Shown: positions 34,298-45,120 of the stretch, piece by piece
Numbering within the stretch: position 1 is the first letter of the stretch
Layout: the number at the start of each line of letters is the position of its first letter
Assembly: GCA_025331435.1 (NCBI GenBank)
Contig: JAIWNI010000081.1
Coordinates: 1-64,000, forward strand
Length of the DNA: 64,000 nucleotides
Origin: Choanephora cucurbitarum
Taxonomy: Eukaryota; Mucoromycota; Mucoromycetes; Mucorales; Choanephoraceae
Reading direction: 5' to 3'
Position numbers and translations under genes: made by a program
The notes under the pieces: model-generated
The model's database searches: none
What the model was told of the DNA's origin: nothing
The model's input: the letters and a program-made list of their open reading frames with translations, nothing else

Positions 34298-34955
34298 CTT
34301 TTCTATTGATTTGGAGTATATTGGCTTAATAAAAAAAAAACTTCAAGAAACGGCCTCTTGTCATGTTCTTTTATATTCAATTTTCTTTTTGTTTCTTATA
34401 TTCAAAGCGAACATGGAATTTATTGCTGACTCAAACCATATGATGTTTGAAGAATTTGGGTTGCCAGCAATATACACAATCTAACTATAGCCTATTGTTG
34501 CTATACAAATTCAAATATCTACCGACAAAGACACTGCTTTAAAACTTTATTAAAAAATGAAAGACGTAAATTTTACTTTTCGTTTATTCCCGAAAAGCAT
34601 TGTTTTTTAGTGATTAAAAAAAAAAGGCGAAAAATAACCTATAACAGATACAGAAAAGAACACTCTCGCTAGCTTTCGAGTAAAAAAGTTTCCTTTCACT
34701 TCTCATGGTTAATGTTGACATTAGTTTCTTAGATTTTATGCTCTCTAGAACTTAAATTATGGACTTTCAATTTGTTGATCATTTGCTTTGTTTTATGATA
34801 ATAGCATATGTTTATTATTAGTGTTATTATTAATATTTTGGAACTATTGGATGCTTTAAATATACAAGCACTTGATTGTCGTAATAAGTTAAATCAAACT
34901 GAAGTGTATAAACTCCAATTAAGGTTTGACAAATAATCAAGAGGGTTGTTTGAGA
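34298..34955. other. Intergenic region between the two CBM14-like genes
   Basis: About 660 bp, AT-rich, containing the TATA element of the downstream gene near 34370 and the 3' end of the upstream one. No further ORF. Confidence 0.5.
34368..34375 (-). promoter_or_regulatory. TATA box of CBM14-like gene 1
   Basis: TATAAAAG on the minus strand, about 75 bp upstream of the ATG at 34297. A good consensus match at a typical distance. Confidence 0.5.
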
Positions 34956-35275
34956 TTATTGATTTTTATCACAAACTATTCTGCTCATCTTGACACATCG
35001 TCTTAATTCTTCACTGTATCCTAAACCTTCTGCGCATCTGCCTTCTTCTGGTCTATCGCCTAATTTACAATTGTAGTACATTCTGCAGCTATTAGGATGG
35101 GGGTATGTGCCTGCTGCGGAACAATCGGGTTCTCGCTCTAAATAATTTATATGAGAGTCTTTCTTTAGAAGAGATTGGGGTTGCTTTTCTTACTCATCAA
35201 TATGCTTGCACTTTGAGCCATTTGACTGAGCACTAAAATGCATAGCACAACAAAAGAGATAGACAGAAATTGCAT
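34956..35275 (-). CDS. Small secreted cysteine-rich protein, CBM14-like
   Basis: Two exons (35275-35194, 35137-34956) give about 87 aa. Both exons are too short for most ORF scans. Exon 1 encodes a signal peptide (MQFLSISFVVLCILVLSQMA, then QSAS). The mature region has six cysteines: DCSAAGTYPHPNSCRMYYNC, then GRCAEGLGYSEELRRC and RIVCDKNQ at the end. The C-x(n)-C-x5-C block with two Tyr before the third Cys, and the later C...C...C spacing, match the CBM14 layout of the neighbour at 33954-34297. Donor A|GTAAGA and acceptor TTTAG are good, and the junction restores a Lys codon in frame. The arrangement suggests tandem duplication with strong divergence. Confidence 0.75.
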
Positions 35276-35390
35276 TAGGTGAACTTGTCAGGCGTTTGAT
35301 ACGAAGTAATCGATAAACAAAAAGAAAGAGATAAATGAGTATCTGATGATATGAAAACAGAAAAAGAAGCCAGTGATCTAGTGCACCACT

Positions 35391-35399
35391 CTTTTTATA
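35391..35399 (-). promoter_or_regulatory. TATA box of CBM14-like gene 2
   Basis: TATAAAAAG on the minus strand, about 120 bp upstream of the ATG at 35275. Confidence 0.4.
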
Positions 35400-35961
35400 T
35401 CTTTTTTGCTTAAAGTTTTGTAGTTGTCGTGTGCATATACATGCTTTACAACTTGTATGTAAATATATCTAAAAAAAAGGAAAGTGACACAAAAAGAGAA
35501 TAAAATAAGCAGGAAGAGATTGTTGCATTTGCATTCTCATGTCTAATCTTCTTTGTTTCCAATCAAAATCCTTTTTTTTTTCTCTTTCTCTTACACTGTT
35601 CGAGAATATCTTAGTGTGTTTTCGAGTAATGTTGTTTACTGTTGCTTAACTACTATAACCTTAGGATATACTCTAAAGAAGTGAAGATAGCTTGGCCCCC
35701 CCTTGATTTGATCATACACAACTATTGTTTGAGAGAAAATGATTAAATACCCGAAATAAAACTAATTTCAGGAGTAAGAACAGAACGGTGCATTTTTTTT
35801 CCTGTTGCTATTCACTCTACAATCATTATCAGAATAGCCAACATAGATTGATCTAGAGCCTGTAACCTGGATAGGGAAATACGCGCTTTAAGCAAACTTG
35901 GTCAGAAATAATCAAAACCGTCACTTTGGCTGCGTTGCTTTCTCTTGTGTTAGAAGATACA

Positions 35962-36117
35962 CTAGTAATAGTTGAGGTTGAGTTGAATGATGGGAGGAAG
36001 TTGATTTAGAATCATCATATGATTATCCATGAAGTGAAAGAATGAAAATGCATACCATTTCCTTGTATCTGCATTATATGGCACATAAGCAGGAGCAAAG
36101 TTAAACTGATCAGCCAT
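35962..36117 (-). CDS. Candidate micro-ORF, 51 aa (weak)
   Basis: ATG at 36117 in a reasonable context opens a frame starting MADQFNFAPAYVPYNADTRKW, which looks protein-like. Read straight on it ends at 35962 (51 aa). Alternatively a donor TG|GTATGC at 36055 and an acceptor CCAG at 35867 would give a 38-aa product ending with a hydrophobic helix. No family is recognised. Kept only because the first 21 residues are free of low complexity. Confidence 0.22.
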   Translation of the reverse strand: MADQFNFAPAYVPYNADTRKWYAFSFFHFMDNHMMILNQLPPIIQLNLNYY

Positions 36118-37354
36118 GGCTCTCTATGTTTTGTCTCTGCAATTCTAAAAATAAACGGGAGAAAATAAACAAACCTTCTTCCTTCAAGTTATCAAGAAAA
36201 TGCTCTATATCCTTTTTAAGCTTTCAAATGAAATAAAATATTCATTTTTGAAACATAACTCTCATGAACTAAAAGAGCCAATTGCTCTTTTCCTTTACAG
36301 TAATATTAAACTTAATTAAAAGAAATTTTCGCAGAACATAGCAACAACAAAGTAAAAAACATCAACGAAACTGCTTCGTGCCGAGTCAAAGAAGAAAAGC
36401 CTACTGTGATGATTGTTTACTTCTGAATTTTCAACAGTTCAATACAAAGTGTCTTTTTTTTCATATGACCAATTGAAGCAGCACTTCACTGTTGACCAAA
36501 CAAAAGAAAACAAACAGGATATCGAGAAAACTGGATGTGCTTTTGTAAACAGCTGCTGATCGAATGTTGTGAAGCTTAATTTCGAGAAACAAGTCTACTT
36601 TAGCAAACTGTGTATAATTTCATTAGCGTCAGAAAAAAAAAGATACAGAAACTTGAGATAGTTCTCGCTTTGGTTTTTACTCTTCCATATATGCATGAAT
36701 GTATTTAAAAAGCAGGGATGCATTGAGAATATGAAAGGTTATCGGCTGGTTTTCGACAGTTTCGATGTTGAGTACTGGCAGAACTAAGTCTCCTTCTTGA
36801 TCTCATATGGAAGCTTGCTTTGATACAGTGAGAAGCAATCTTCATAGACCAAGGCAATTATGTCTGTCATCTACTGATCCTTAGAAACATTGTATTGTTT
36901 AGATTCGAAAGAAGATATGCATAAACAAAAAAAAATTGCTTAACGCATGTCAGACAAAATGATTAGGTAACACAGCATTCTTAATAACCGAAATTGTCGA
37001 TTCACAATTTACTTGAGAAGCTTATAATATGCGTTTGTTCAAGAACTAGTATTAATGTTTTTTTTTCAATCCAAAAGAAACAAGTCTATTGTGTTTTCTA
37101 TGCTTCAGTAACAAAAAAGAATGCTACTTGGGTATATTCAAGTCATAGACAATATTATTTTCTTGTAAGGAATAAAATGTGCGTTTTTTATTTTTCGTCT
37201 GACTGTACAAAATAAATACTATGTATAAGGGAGACATCTAACTATATGAATGAATAATGCTATTTTCCCTGTTAGAGAGATATGGGTGATTGTCCGATGA
37301 AATCAGATGCGTTATTAATAAGATGTAAAGGAGAGTGAAGGGGCTTAGAATGAC

Positions 37355-38846
37355 TTATGCAGTAGCTTCAGTGATATAGGAAGCAATTTGTTCGGGATTT
37401 TCGATCTTGTTTAAGAAATATGTGTGTGCACCATCAACCTTAGCTTGGTGGTATGAACGAAGTAGCACTATAATAATAAATGATATAAGTAACTCTTTCA
37501 TAAAAGAAAATGATTTTGAAGAAAAATTTACCATCAACATCATCCAAAGACAATGGACGAACATCAGCCAGTTCTTTAATCTTAGCTGTAACAGCCTTAG
37601 CATCTTCATCAGTTAATCCCAAATCAAGTTGTTCAACACGGTTCTTGACAGCATTCCAACCAGTCAAACGGTGACCAATACTGACATAACGAGTCATACC
37701 AAAATCATGGGGGTTTAAGATTTCGTAAGTAGATGGGTTATTCAAAATAGCCTTGGCATGAATACCAGCCTTGTGAGTAAAAGCACAGTAACCAGTGATA
37801 TAGTTATTGAATGGAACAGTTACTTCGACGGCATCAGCAACAATGTTTTCAACTTCACGGATCTTGGTCAAGTCATACTTGTTCTTCACATAATCTTTGT
37901 CACCAGTATACATTCTAGCCAACAAACCACCCAAGGGGGTAATACCGTTACGCTCACCAATACCAAGAACAGATGTATCAATATGAGTGGCACCAGCTTC
38001 TAAGGCAGCATAAGCATTAGCAATAGCACAACCGGTATCGTTGTGGAAATGGCATTCGATGTCACAGCTGACAACGCTTCTCAAAGTTTTGACAAGTTCA
38101 TATACTTGACGGGGGTTCGCACAACCAACTGTATCAGCAATACCAACACGGTTGACACCAATCTTGTCTACAGCCTTGTAGATACTCAAGAGATCAACGA
38201 GATCAGAACGGAAAGAGTCTTCTGTAGAGAAACGAACTTCAAGACCTTTGCTCTTGATGTATGTGATCACTTCAATAGCTTGCTTGGTAATATAGTCCAT
38301 GTCCTTTCCATGGGAGAACTCACGAAGGAAACTAGAGGTACCAATCACGACATCGAGACCATCAACACCAGTATCAATAGCTAATTTGGCATCGTCCATA
38401 TGACAACGAACATGAGTTAAGATCTTGGCCTTCAAACCAAGGTTGGCAATAGCAGTACAATCATTACGAGATTGTTCGGAAGCAGCAGGTGAAGTCAACT
38501 CGAGGTAATCGACACCGACAGCATCAAGTGCTTTGGCAATTTCTATTTAAAACCGCTGTCTTAGAAAACTGGAACACTCTCCTTCTTTTGTGCACTTTCA
38601 GATGTCTTCAACTTACCAATTTTCTTTTCAGTGGTGAAGAAAGCGTTAGCAAATTGCTCACCCTCTATGAAAATATGAATTGTAAGTATAAGTTGAATTA
38701 GAATGTGGTGAATTGTAATTACCTCTGAGGGTAGATTCAATGATCTTAAAGTTAGCAACATTAGAGTTAGGTTCATTTGACATGTAAGGAGAAGTAACTT
38801 CCTTAGGGCTGGCATGACCATTAGCTTGAAGACCGTTTTGTGACAT
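37355..38846 (-). CDS. LYS20: Homocitrate synthase
   Basis: First committed step of the fungal alpha-aminoadipate lysine pathway: 2-oxoglutarate + acetyl-CoA to homocitrate. Four exons (38846-38723, 38664-38617, 38542-37532, 37467-37355) give about 431 aa. The DRE-TIM metallolyase core is visible: IIESTLREGEQF spanning the first intron (the family's R-(D/E)-GEQ motif), [46 protein letters not shown] with the metal-binding HxH, and [11 protein letters not shown]. The C-terminal extension [16 protein letters not shown] is typical of Lys20/21. The 48-nt second exon encodes [21 protein letters not shown] box lies 92 bp upstream. There is no strong mitochondrial presequence; nuclear/cytosolic location as in yeast is inferred. 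Confidence 0.96.
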
Positions 38847-40750
38847 AGTGTAAGTAACTAGTTAGGGAATAATTAAGAGAATATGAATGAAAAAGAAAAT
38901 AGGAAGGAGAAACAGACTAAGAACCTAATCAGCATGATTTATATAATGGGATCCTAAATGTAAAATCTATCCATCAAAACTGATTATCATGATCTTCTCA
39001 AAGTCACAGCATCAAATTTAGCATCGGTAGTTAAATCCTTATTTTGGACTGATTATCATCCTATTTGATTGATCAACCCAATCATATGCATCGGGCATTA
39101 AACTCTTGCAGCAAGATTGGTGAGCTTTGTCCAATTTGCGAAAGACAGATGTCATTCTATGGGCGTCTGTTGAACCACTTGTATCTTTTGCTCAAAAGAC
39201 CAATAGCAATTGATTTTCTTCTATTGTTGTTGAGTGTCTAAACCTGTTGTTTACAAAAGAAAATGACTGATTGATAGAAACTACTAAATTCGAAAATAAT
39301 CTGTTTGAATCAAATGGTGGTCTCAGGCAATGTCTTGTTGATTTCAAAGTAATAGATTGTGTTTTATGAACTAGGTAAGTGCTACCAGAATAGTGTAACT
39401 TGTTGTCGCAGGATGTCTGTCTTTCTTTTTTGGGAATCATCAATTGATTGATTGATAAAAATCAACAGTCACACATCAATGATGATTTAAAAAAAGAAAT
39501 AAGCTCTTTTGATTCGTATTTTGAAAGCAACAGGTTATCCATACAACTAATGATGTTTTCAAGCAATCATCTAATAGAAAACATGTGTGCAGAAGAGAAA
39601 GAGTTGTCGTGTCGTAAGCTCTCTTACCAGCGCTACGCCAAATGCTGCTTGAGTAACGTTTGGGCCTTTAAACAGACGATGGTCAAATAGCATAGGTTGA
39701 TCCAAGCCTTGTATTAGACGTATGTTTCTCCTTTTAGAATCATACAAACTTTAATTCTGATACTCCTGTCTGTCTCCAGTTGTCTATTCGAGGAAAAGTC
39801 GAATTTTTAGAGTCACAAGCGTTGAAAACTAACCAATTGTCATTTTCTGCATTCTGACTGTGATACAATCGTAAAAGCCTTTTTTTTTTCTATTAGAAAG
39901 ACTCAACAAACCTGACCCATACAAAACTTAACCTTGAATATATCTCTTGATTCCAATCAATGCCTCGAGAGCTATGAATAGCCTGTTGTGAGATCTTTAT
40001 GCTTGGGTATGCTGTCTACAAGATCGTGTGTAACGTATTTCTAAAAAAGGTTTAGACGATTTACAACTATCTTGATTGTGGTCAATACCAATAAAATGAA
40101 GATGATTAGTGCTTCAGACTCTGGAGACATAGCTGAGAGAAGCGCATCACTAGAAACAAGTCAGCAAAATAAACTCAGAAATGCGATCAGATGCTCTGGA
40201 GACAATAAATGGATAGTGAGTTTGGCGAGTGAAAATGAAACCTTCAAGATGAAGTCAAGAAAGTTCCCTTTTTTTGTTGTACTGTTGAAATCCTAGGAGA
40301 AAAGATAGGAATGGGATGGGAATACACATTATCGGAAAAAGGCATCAACGAGTTGCGAATTCATGCTTAGAAACCTGCCTAAAAAGATAATTGTAAAACG
40401 ACAAATGATAGCTCCAGACAGGAAGACAAAAAGATAGTCATCCCCCCTCCTCCCCACTTTAAGCAGTTGAGAGTTTAATGCAGATTGTTATTGTCATCAA
40501 AATTTACCTTTCATGAGGATTATTTTCTCTTATAAAAAAGAATGTAGCTTATTCACAAAGTATTAGTTGAGAACACTACAATTGTAATGCCCAAAAGTAA
40601 CCGTAATATAAAGAAAATAGCAGTTTTAGATACACCCATCATCTTGCCATCCATGAGGCGAGTATTCAATTATTAAACAAAAAAACTGTAGATAGAGCTG
40701 GGTATAATGGCTGTTATATAACTCTTTTATTTACTTTAGGTAGGAAAGTT
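38847..40750. other. Intergenic region, 1.9 kb
   Basis: Contains the homocitrate synthase promoter and the 3' flank of the Mdm1-like gene. Frames at 39192-39443, 39448-39690 and 40072-40296 show no conserved-looking composition and are not called. Confidence 0.45.
38938..38945 (-). promoter_or_regulatory. TATA box of homocitrate synthase gene
   Basis: TATATAAA on the minus strand, about 92 bp upstream of the ATG. Confidence 0.5.
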
Positions 40751-43522
40751 TTAACCTAGAATTGGCTTTGTAACCCTTTCTAACACCTGCAAAATGAGCA
40801 CACGATTCAAGTCAGGATCCTGAATCCGAGCCCACATTCGATCCATGGCAGTCATACAATTCTGGTCACCAATAAGCTGTCTGACTGTGCTGGGAATCAT
40901 TTCATTCATCATCAGTGTTCGAGCAAGTTGCTTTGTTTTCTCTTTATCTTCATCTGTTCGTTTTGCCTGTTCTTTCTCATGCAAAATCCACTTTCCTTCA
41001 GGCCAGAATTTCTCACCTAATTGATTAAGTCTGTTAACTATAGCATCTGGGGACATGTATTGATTGACAAAGTCATTGTATTGTTCCGAAATAAAGGTAG
41101 TATAAGAGCGTCGAACGATCTCTCGCAAGAGGTTCAAGATTGAGCGTCGCATCCAGGCCTTATTGTTAGACGTAGTCAGATTGAAAATCTCAACCACTAA
41201 TGCGTAAGTTGTTTCGATCAAAAGCTCTACATCCATAGGTGAGAGTGCTTTGTTGTGAAGAGTAATACTAGGGCTTGTCTCGCTTTGTTTGACCTTGATT
41301 TGATCCATCTCTTGCAAGTCCAAAGAATGTGTTGAACCTGACAGTTTCTTGTGAGGTTCTTCTTCTTCTGCATGCTCCTGCTCATCCTTTGTAACAATGG
41401 CACTGTCTCTTGAAATGTTACTATGCAAGCTTGAGAACGAACCTTGTCTCGATTTTGCTGTTCTTGAAGTAAACCATCTGCCTGATAGCTCTTCTGTATT
41501 TTGCTTGTCATCTGGTCTATTTGCTTCAGTTTTGGGCGCCTGAAGAAAAGATGAAGGTACGTTTAGTGAGCTACTACTTGTGTTTTGTGTGTTGGCACTA
41601 TTGTTGCTACGTGAAAAGAGTGATCGAGATCGACTGGGCTGAGTAGCAGTTGATGCTTCAATCAAGGCAAGCGAACTAGCAACTTCATTTTGAAATTCTT
41701 CTGAAAAGGACATAACACTGCCACTAGCTGCAATTTCGGATCGCGTCTCTTTTCGTAAGAAGGGTAAGATCAATGGGTCCGTGCCTAGTTCTTCATCTTG
41801 CACCACTGTATCCAAATATCGTTGAAGGCTTGATCCTGCTGTCTCTAACACAGACTTGTTTTTCTGTTGTGTTGTGCTTTTCTTCATCCAGAATTTAGTG
41901 ACAGTCTCTAAAGGAAGTTTAAGCTGAAGCTTTGACATACGCTTGGGGTGCTTAGCAAACAAAATGACATGGAGACTTTCAAAATCTGCATATGTTCTGG
42001 TGATCACATAACCACCACCTTCTGCACCTGACTGATCTTCCATTGCTGGCCTCTCAATTTGAATGATGTAAACCAACTCGTTCTTGTTGATTGATTGCTC
42101 GTTGGTCTGAGGTGGCGAGATGTCCATTACAGTGAAATTGACAGAATTGGGCGGAAATATCATTTGAGGAGGATCGTTAGGGGAAGATGAAGAAGGGGGA
42201 GGGGGAGGAGACTGCAGTGATGCAAGCATTGTTGTCTCTGGTTTTGAAGAGGATGGGGAAAAGGAAGATGAGGGATGCTGTGAGGTATTGATGGGGGTTG
42301 GCTTTGGATGTCTCTCAGGTGAGCTTGGAGGAGTGACCTGGTACGGTTGTATATTGTGTTTGGTATCTTTACTGGCTGTATTCATTTCATGACTGGCTGA
42401 CTTTGGAGATATATTATAACTAGGCAAGTCTTCATCGCTGTTGTTAGATGAAGTAGTTCCGAGCACAATTGCAGAAGCAGAGGATGAGACTACGTTTTGA
42501 GCATTCTTGTTCGAGAGAACTTCTACAATCTGTCGGTTTAGGAAGTCAGGATCACTTATGCTGCTGACTACGCTCTCAAAAACAAAATTGGTCAAAAGTT
42601 CCTTGACTAAAGTCGAGAGTATCAATGACTCTCGGTCTGCTGCAGGCAAGGTGCGTTTGATGAACAGTTGGCTCAGTCCGCGTAATTGCTTATGCTGCTC
42701 CTCTCTTGACAGCAGTTGTGAAAATGGTGATTGAGGGTTGCTAACTACAAAGTCAGTCATAGGCAGTTCTGACTCTTCAAAGGCTCGACATTCTCTCTAT
42801 ATTATGCAAATCACTCAATTTCAAATTGACATGTATAACGACACATTATACTCACCATATGAATAATCAATGTGTTAGCCAAACCATATACTGTTGACAT
42901 AACAATATCATTTCTCTCTTGATTCAACAGAATCTTTTGGACATTCAATGCAACCGTATTCAACCTCTCTCTAGCTAACCTCTCAAACGTTGTATCGTTG
43001 TACTCATTTAGTTTTGACCACCAACTAGAGACAAAGTCACGCATAACATAATCCAACAATTGATTGACTACAGCAGTTAATGGCTGATAATACAATTGGA
43101 CTTCTTTGGGTGGGTTTATGCTGTTACTGTACTGTTTTTTTTAAAAAAAAACAAAGAAATGATGTTAGACTTCCACTGCTTTTGATCTATCTTCCTTCTT
43201 TCTTTTGGTAAAAAAAAAAAAAAATTAACTCAATGCGGTCACTTGCCTGCTCTAGTGTTTGCTCTTTATATGATAAATGTCGTTCATAAGGTTCAATTCT
43301 GAACGAACCGTCCTTATTGTTAAAATAGAGAGCGCCTAGCGCAAATCCAAGGGCAATGAATATTAAAAAGAAGTATCCACTTGTGATGAGCAAAGTAGTG
43401 TAGACGGCAAGGAACACTCCAGTTGATATTCTTACAAGGTCGCTTGAAGCCTCTGTGTCTGACAAGAGAAACACATTTCTCAGTGATAATAAGGTGGATA
43501 CGGCTTGGTCTGTTGGTGACAT
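40751..43522 (-). CDS. MDM1: Mdm1/SNX13-14-19-25 family protein: TM-PXA-PX-nexin C
   Basis: ER-anchored tether linking the ER to vacuole/endosome and lipid droplets. Three exons (43522-43247, 43131-42856, 42796-40751) give about 865 aa. An N-terminal hairpin of hydrophobic segments (~33-66, from TGVFLAVYTTLLI through IALGFALGALYF) anchors it. The PXA domain spans exons 2-3 (YYQPLTAVVNQLLDYVMRDF onward). A Ser/Pro-rich linker precedes the PX domain (~400-540: VITRTYADFESLHVILF, QLKLPLE, LQRYLDTV). A nexin-C domain is near the end (LVVEIFNLTTSNNKAWMRR; FWPEGKW). No RGS domain is seen between PXA and PX, which resembles SNX19. Intron 1 has a GC donor (CAG|GCAAGT) and is needed to keep the frame. 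Confidence 0.9.
43132..43246 (-). other. Non-canonical GC-AG intron
   Basis: Donor CAG|GCAAGT and acceptor AACAG|TAC join codons in phase 0 (EQ|YSNS). The nearby GT and the alternative AG sites give stop codons or the wrong frame. CAG|GCAAGT is the classical context for GC donors. Confidence 0.75.
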
Positions 43523-45120
43523 AATTAATAAGTATGCATTTAAAAAGGACTAAAAGAAAAAAAAAAAGATATTCGTTTTAAAAACCAGAAAACGTTGAGT
43601 GTGCGAAAGAATACGTTCGTTCTTGAAGCTCAGCGAAAATCGTTGGCGACGTCGGCGTTATGCATAATGGGCCACATCGGTGTTTAATGCAACGCAATGA
43701 TGATCAAGAGCGAGTTGTTCAATTGTCTGTCACGTATTGCGTATGAATATCATAATGGATGTCTTAAGCTTATTTGATGATATGTGGCTTTAAATATATT
43801 CCTCACAAACAACTGTGGCTCATTGTACACTTTTTTTTGGTTACAGAGAGGCTATGGTTGTTTAAGTAATACTCTCTACTAAAAAGAATTAAGAATGACA
43901 AAGTCAATTGCCTACTTTCTTTTGTTTTGAAACGCATAGAAATATATGTTGCTAATGTAAATGAAGAAGAAACATAGAGAGGAATAGTTTTGTTTGCTCC
44001 TCTTTGCATGTAACACAGCTACACAAGAGGCTTGATATAAAAGCAATATCTTGACTCAGTATTCCAATACATTCATCTAAAGTCACTATTGAAATACAAG
44101 CATGGATTGTCAGCCTGACTTATTGCTATTGTTTCTTTTTATTAAAGTGATTTATTAGCAATTAATTACTCCCTTTTCAATTAATTGAACAATGGAGTGT
44201 GTATTTAGAGTCTCTCTCTCTTTCTTTTTCTGATCTGTTTGTGTGATGCAAAACTACCATCCTTAACCATGCTTTTAAGACATAGAAACACTAAGATATT
44301 ACTATATCAAAGAACAAATAGTCGGATTTCTACAATCAAGACGAAGCGAATCCTTAAAGATGACTATGAAATTGCTCTGTACAAGCTTTTTCTTTTTTTT
44401 GGTAAAAGGTACTTTCGTCATAAAAGAAGGGACATTCACTTTTTGTTATTGTTTTTCTATGCTTATTGTTCGATTACGTAAAATCAATCATCTATCATTC
44501 TAATCAAATTATATACAGTTCAAGCAAAGGAAATTTTGCAGAGAACATCAAGGCATTGAAACAATTCTACAGACGATTTGCAAAGTTGAATATAAAGACA
44601 TGTAGGTGCCTCTGATTACATTAGATCATATTTGAGTCATGGCTGTCGTCAAGAGAGATAATGTGTTACTTGTGTATAGTAGCAGATTTCAGTTCAAGCA
44701 CTTGCCAAGCATTTATTTTCTCCTCTTTCAAGAAACGTCTAACATTATGTGTGTGCTTTTCTTAAATTCATGCCTCTTCACAACAAAACAATTGATTCAT
44801 TCTACACTATTCTACGCAATATGGCTTCTCAAACCTACAGTTTTAAAGTGAGCCCTTCTTTTGCTAAATTATATGATGAGCTCTTGATTTAGCAATAATC
44901 TAAACTCTTGCTGACATATATTGTTCATCTTCTTGATTTCCTTGAGCAAACAACCTGTCTTTGTCAACTTGAAACACAGTAGGCATGCAGGGATTTTTCC
45001 CCTTCTCTTTTTAGATAACGCCTGCTGAGAATAAACCCGAGTAACGTTTGATTGATCACCCGAAGATTTTGCTACCTTCTTCAGTTTGTCCTTCCTTTCT
45101 GCGTTACAGGAAAAGAAAAC
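43523..45120. other. Intergenic region between divergent genes, 1.6 kb
   Basis: Promoters of the Mdm1-like gene (left) and AP-3 beta (right). Frames at 43803-44009, 44239-44481, 44639-44851 and 44869-45186 look like chance. Confidence 0.5.

Larger units (their letters stand above)
35276..37354. other. Intergenic region, 2.1 kb
   Basis: AT-rich. Contains a weak minus-strand small-ORF candidate starting at 36117 (listed separately). The frame at 36994-37215 on + is low complexity and rejected. Confidence 0.4.
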
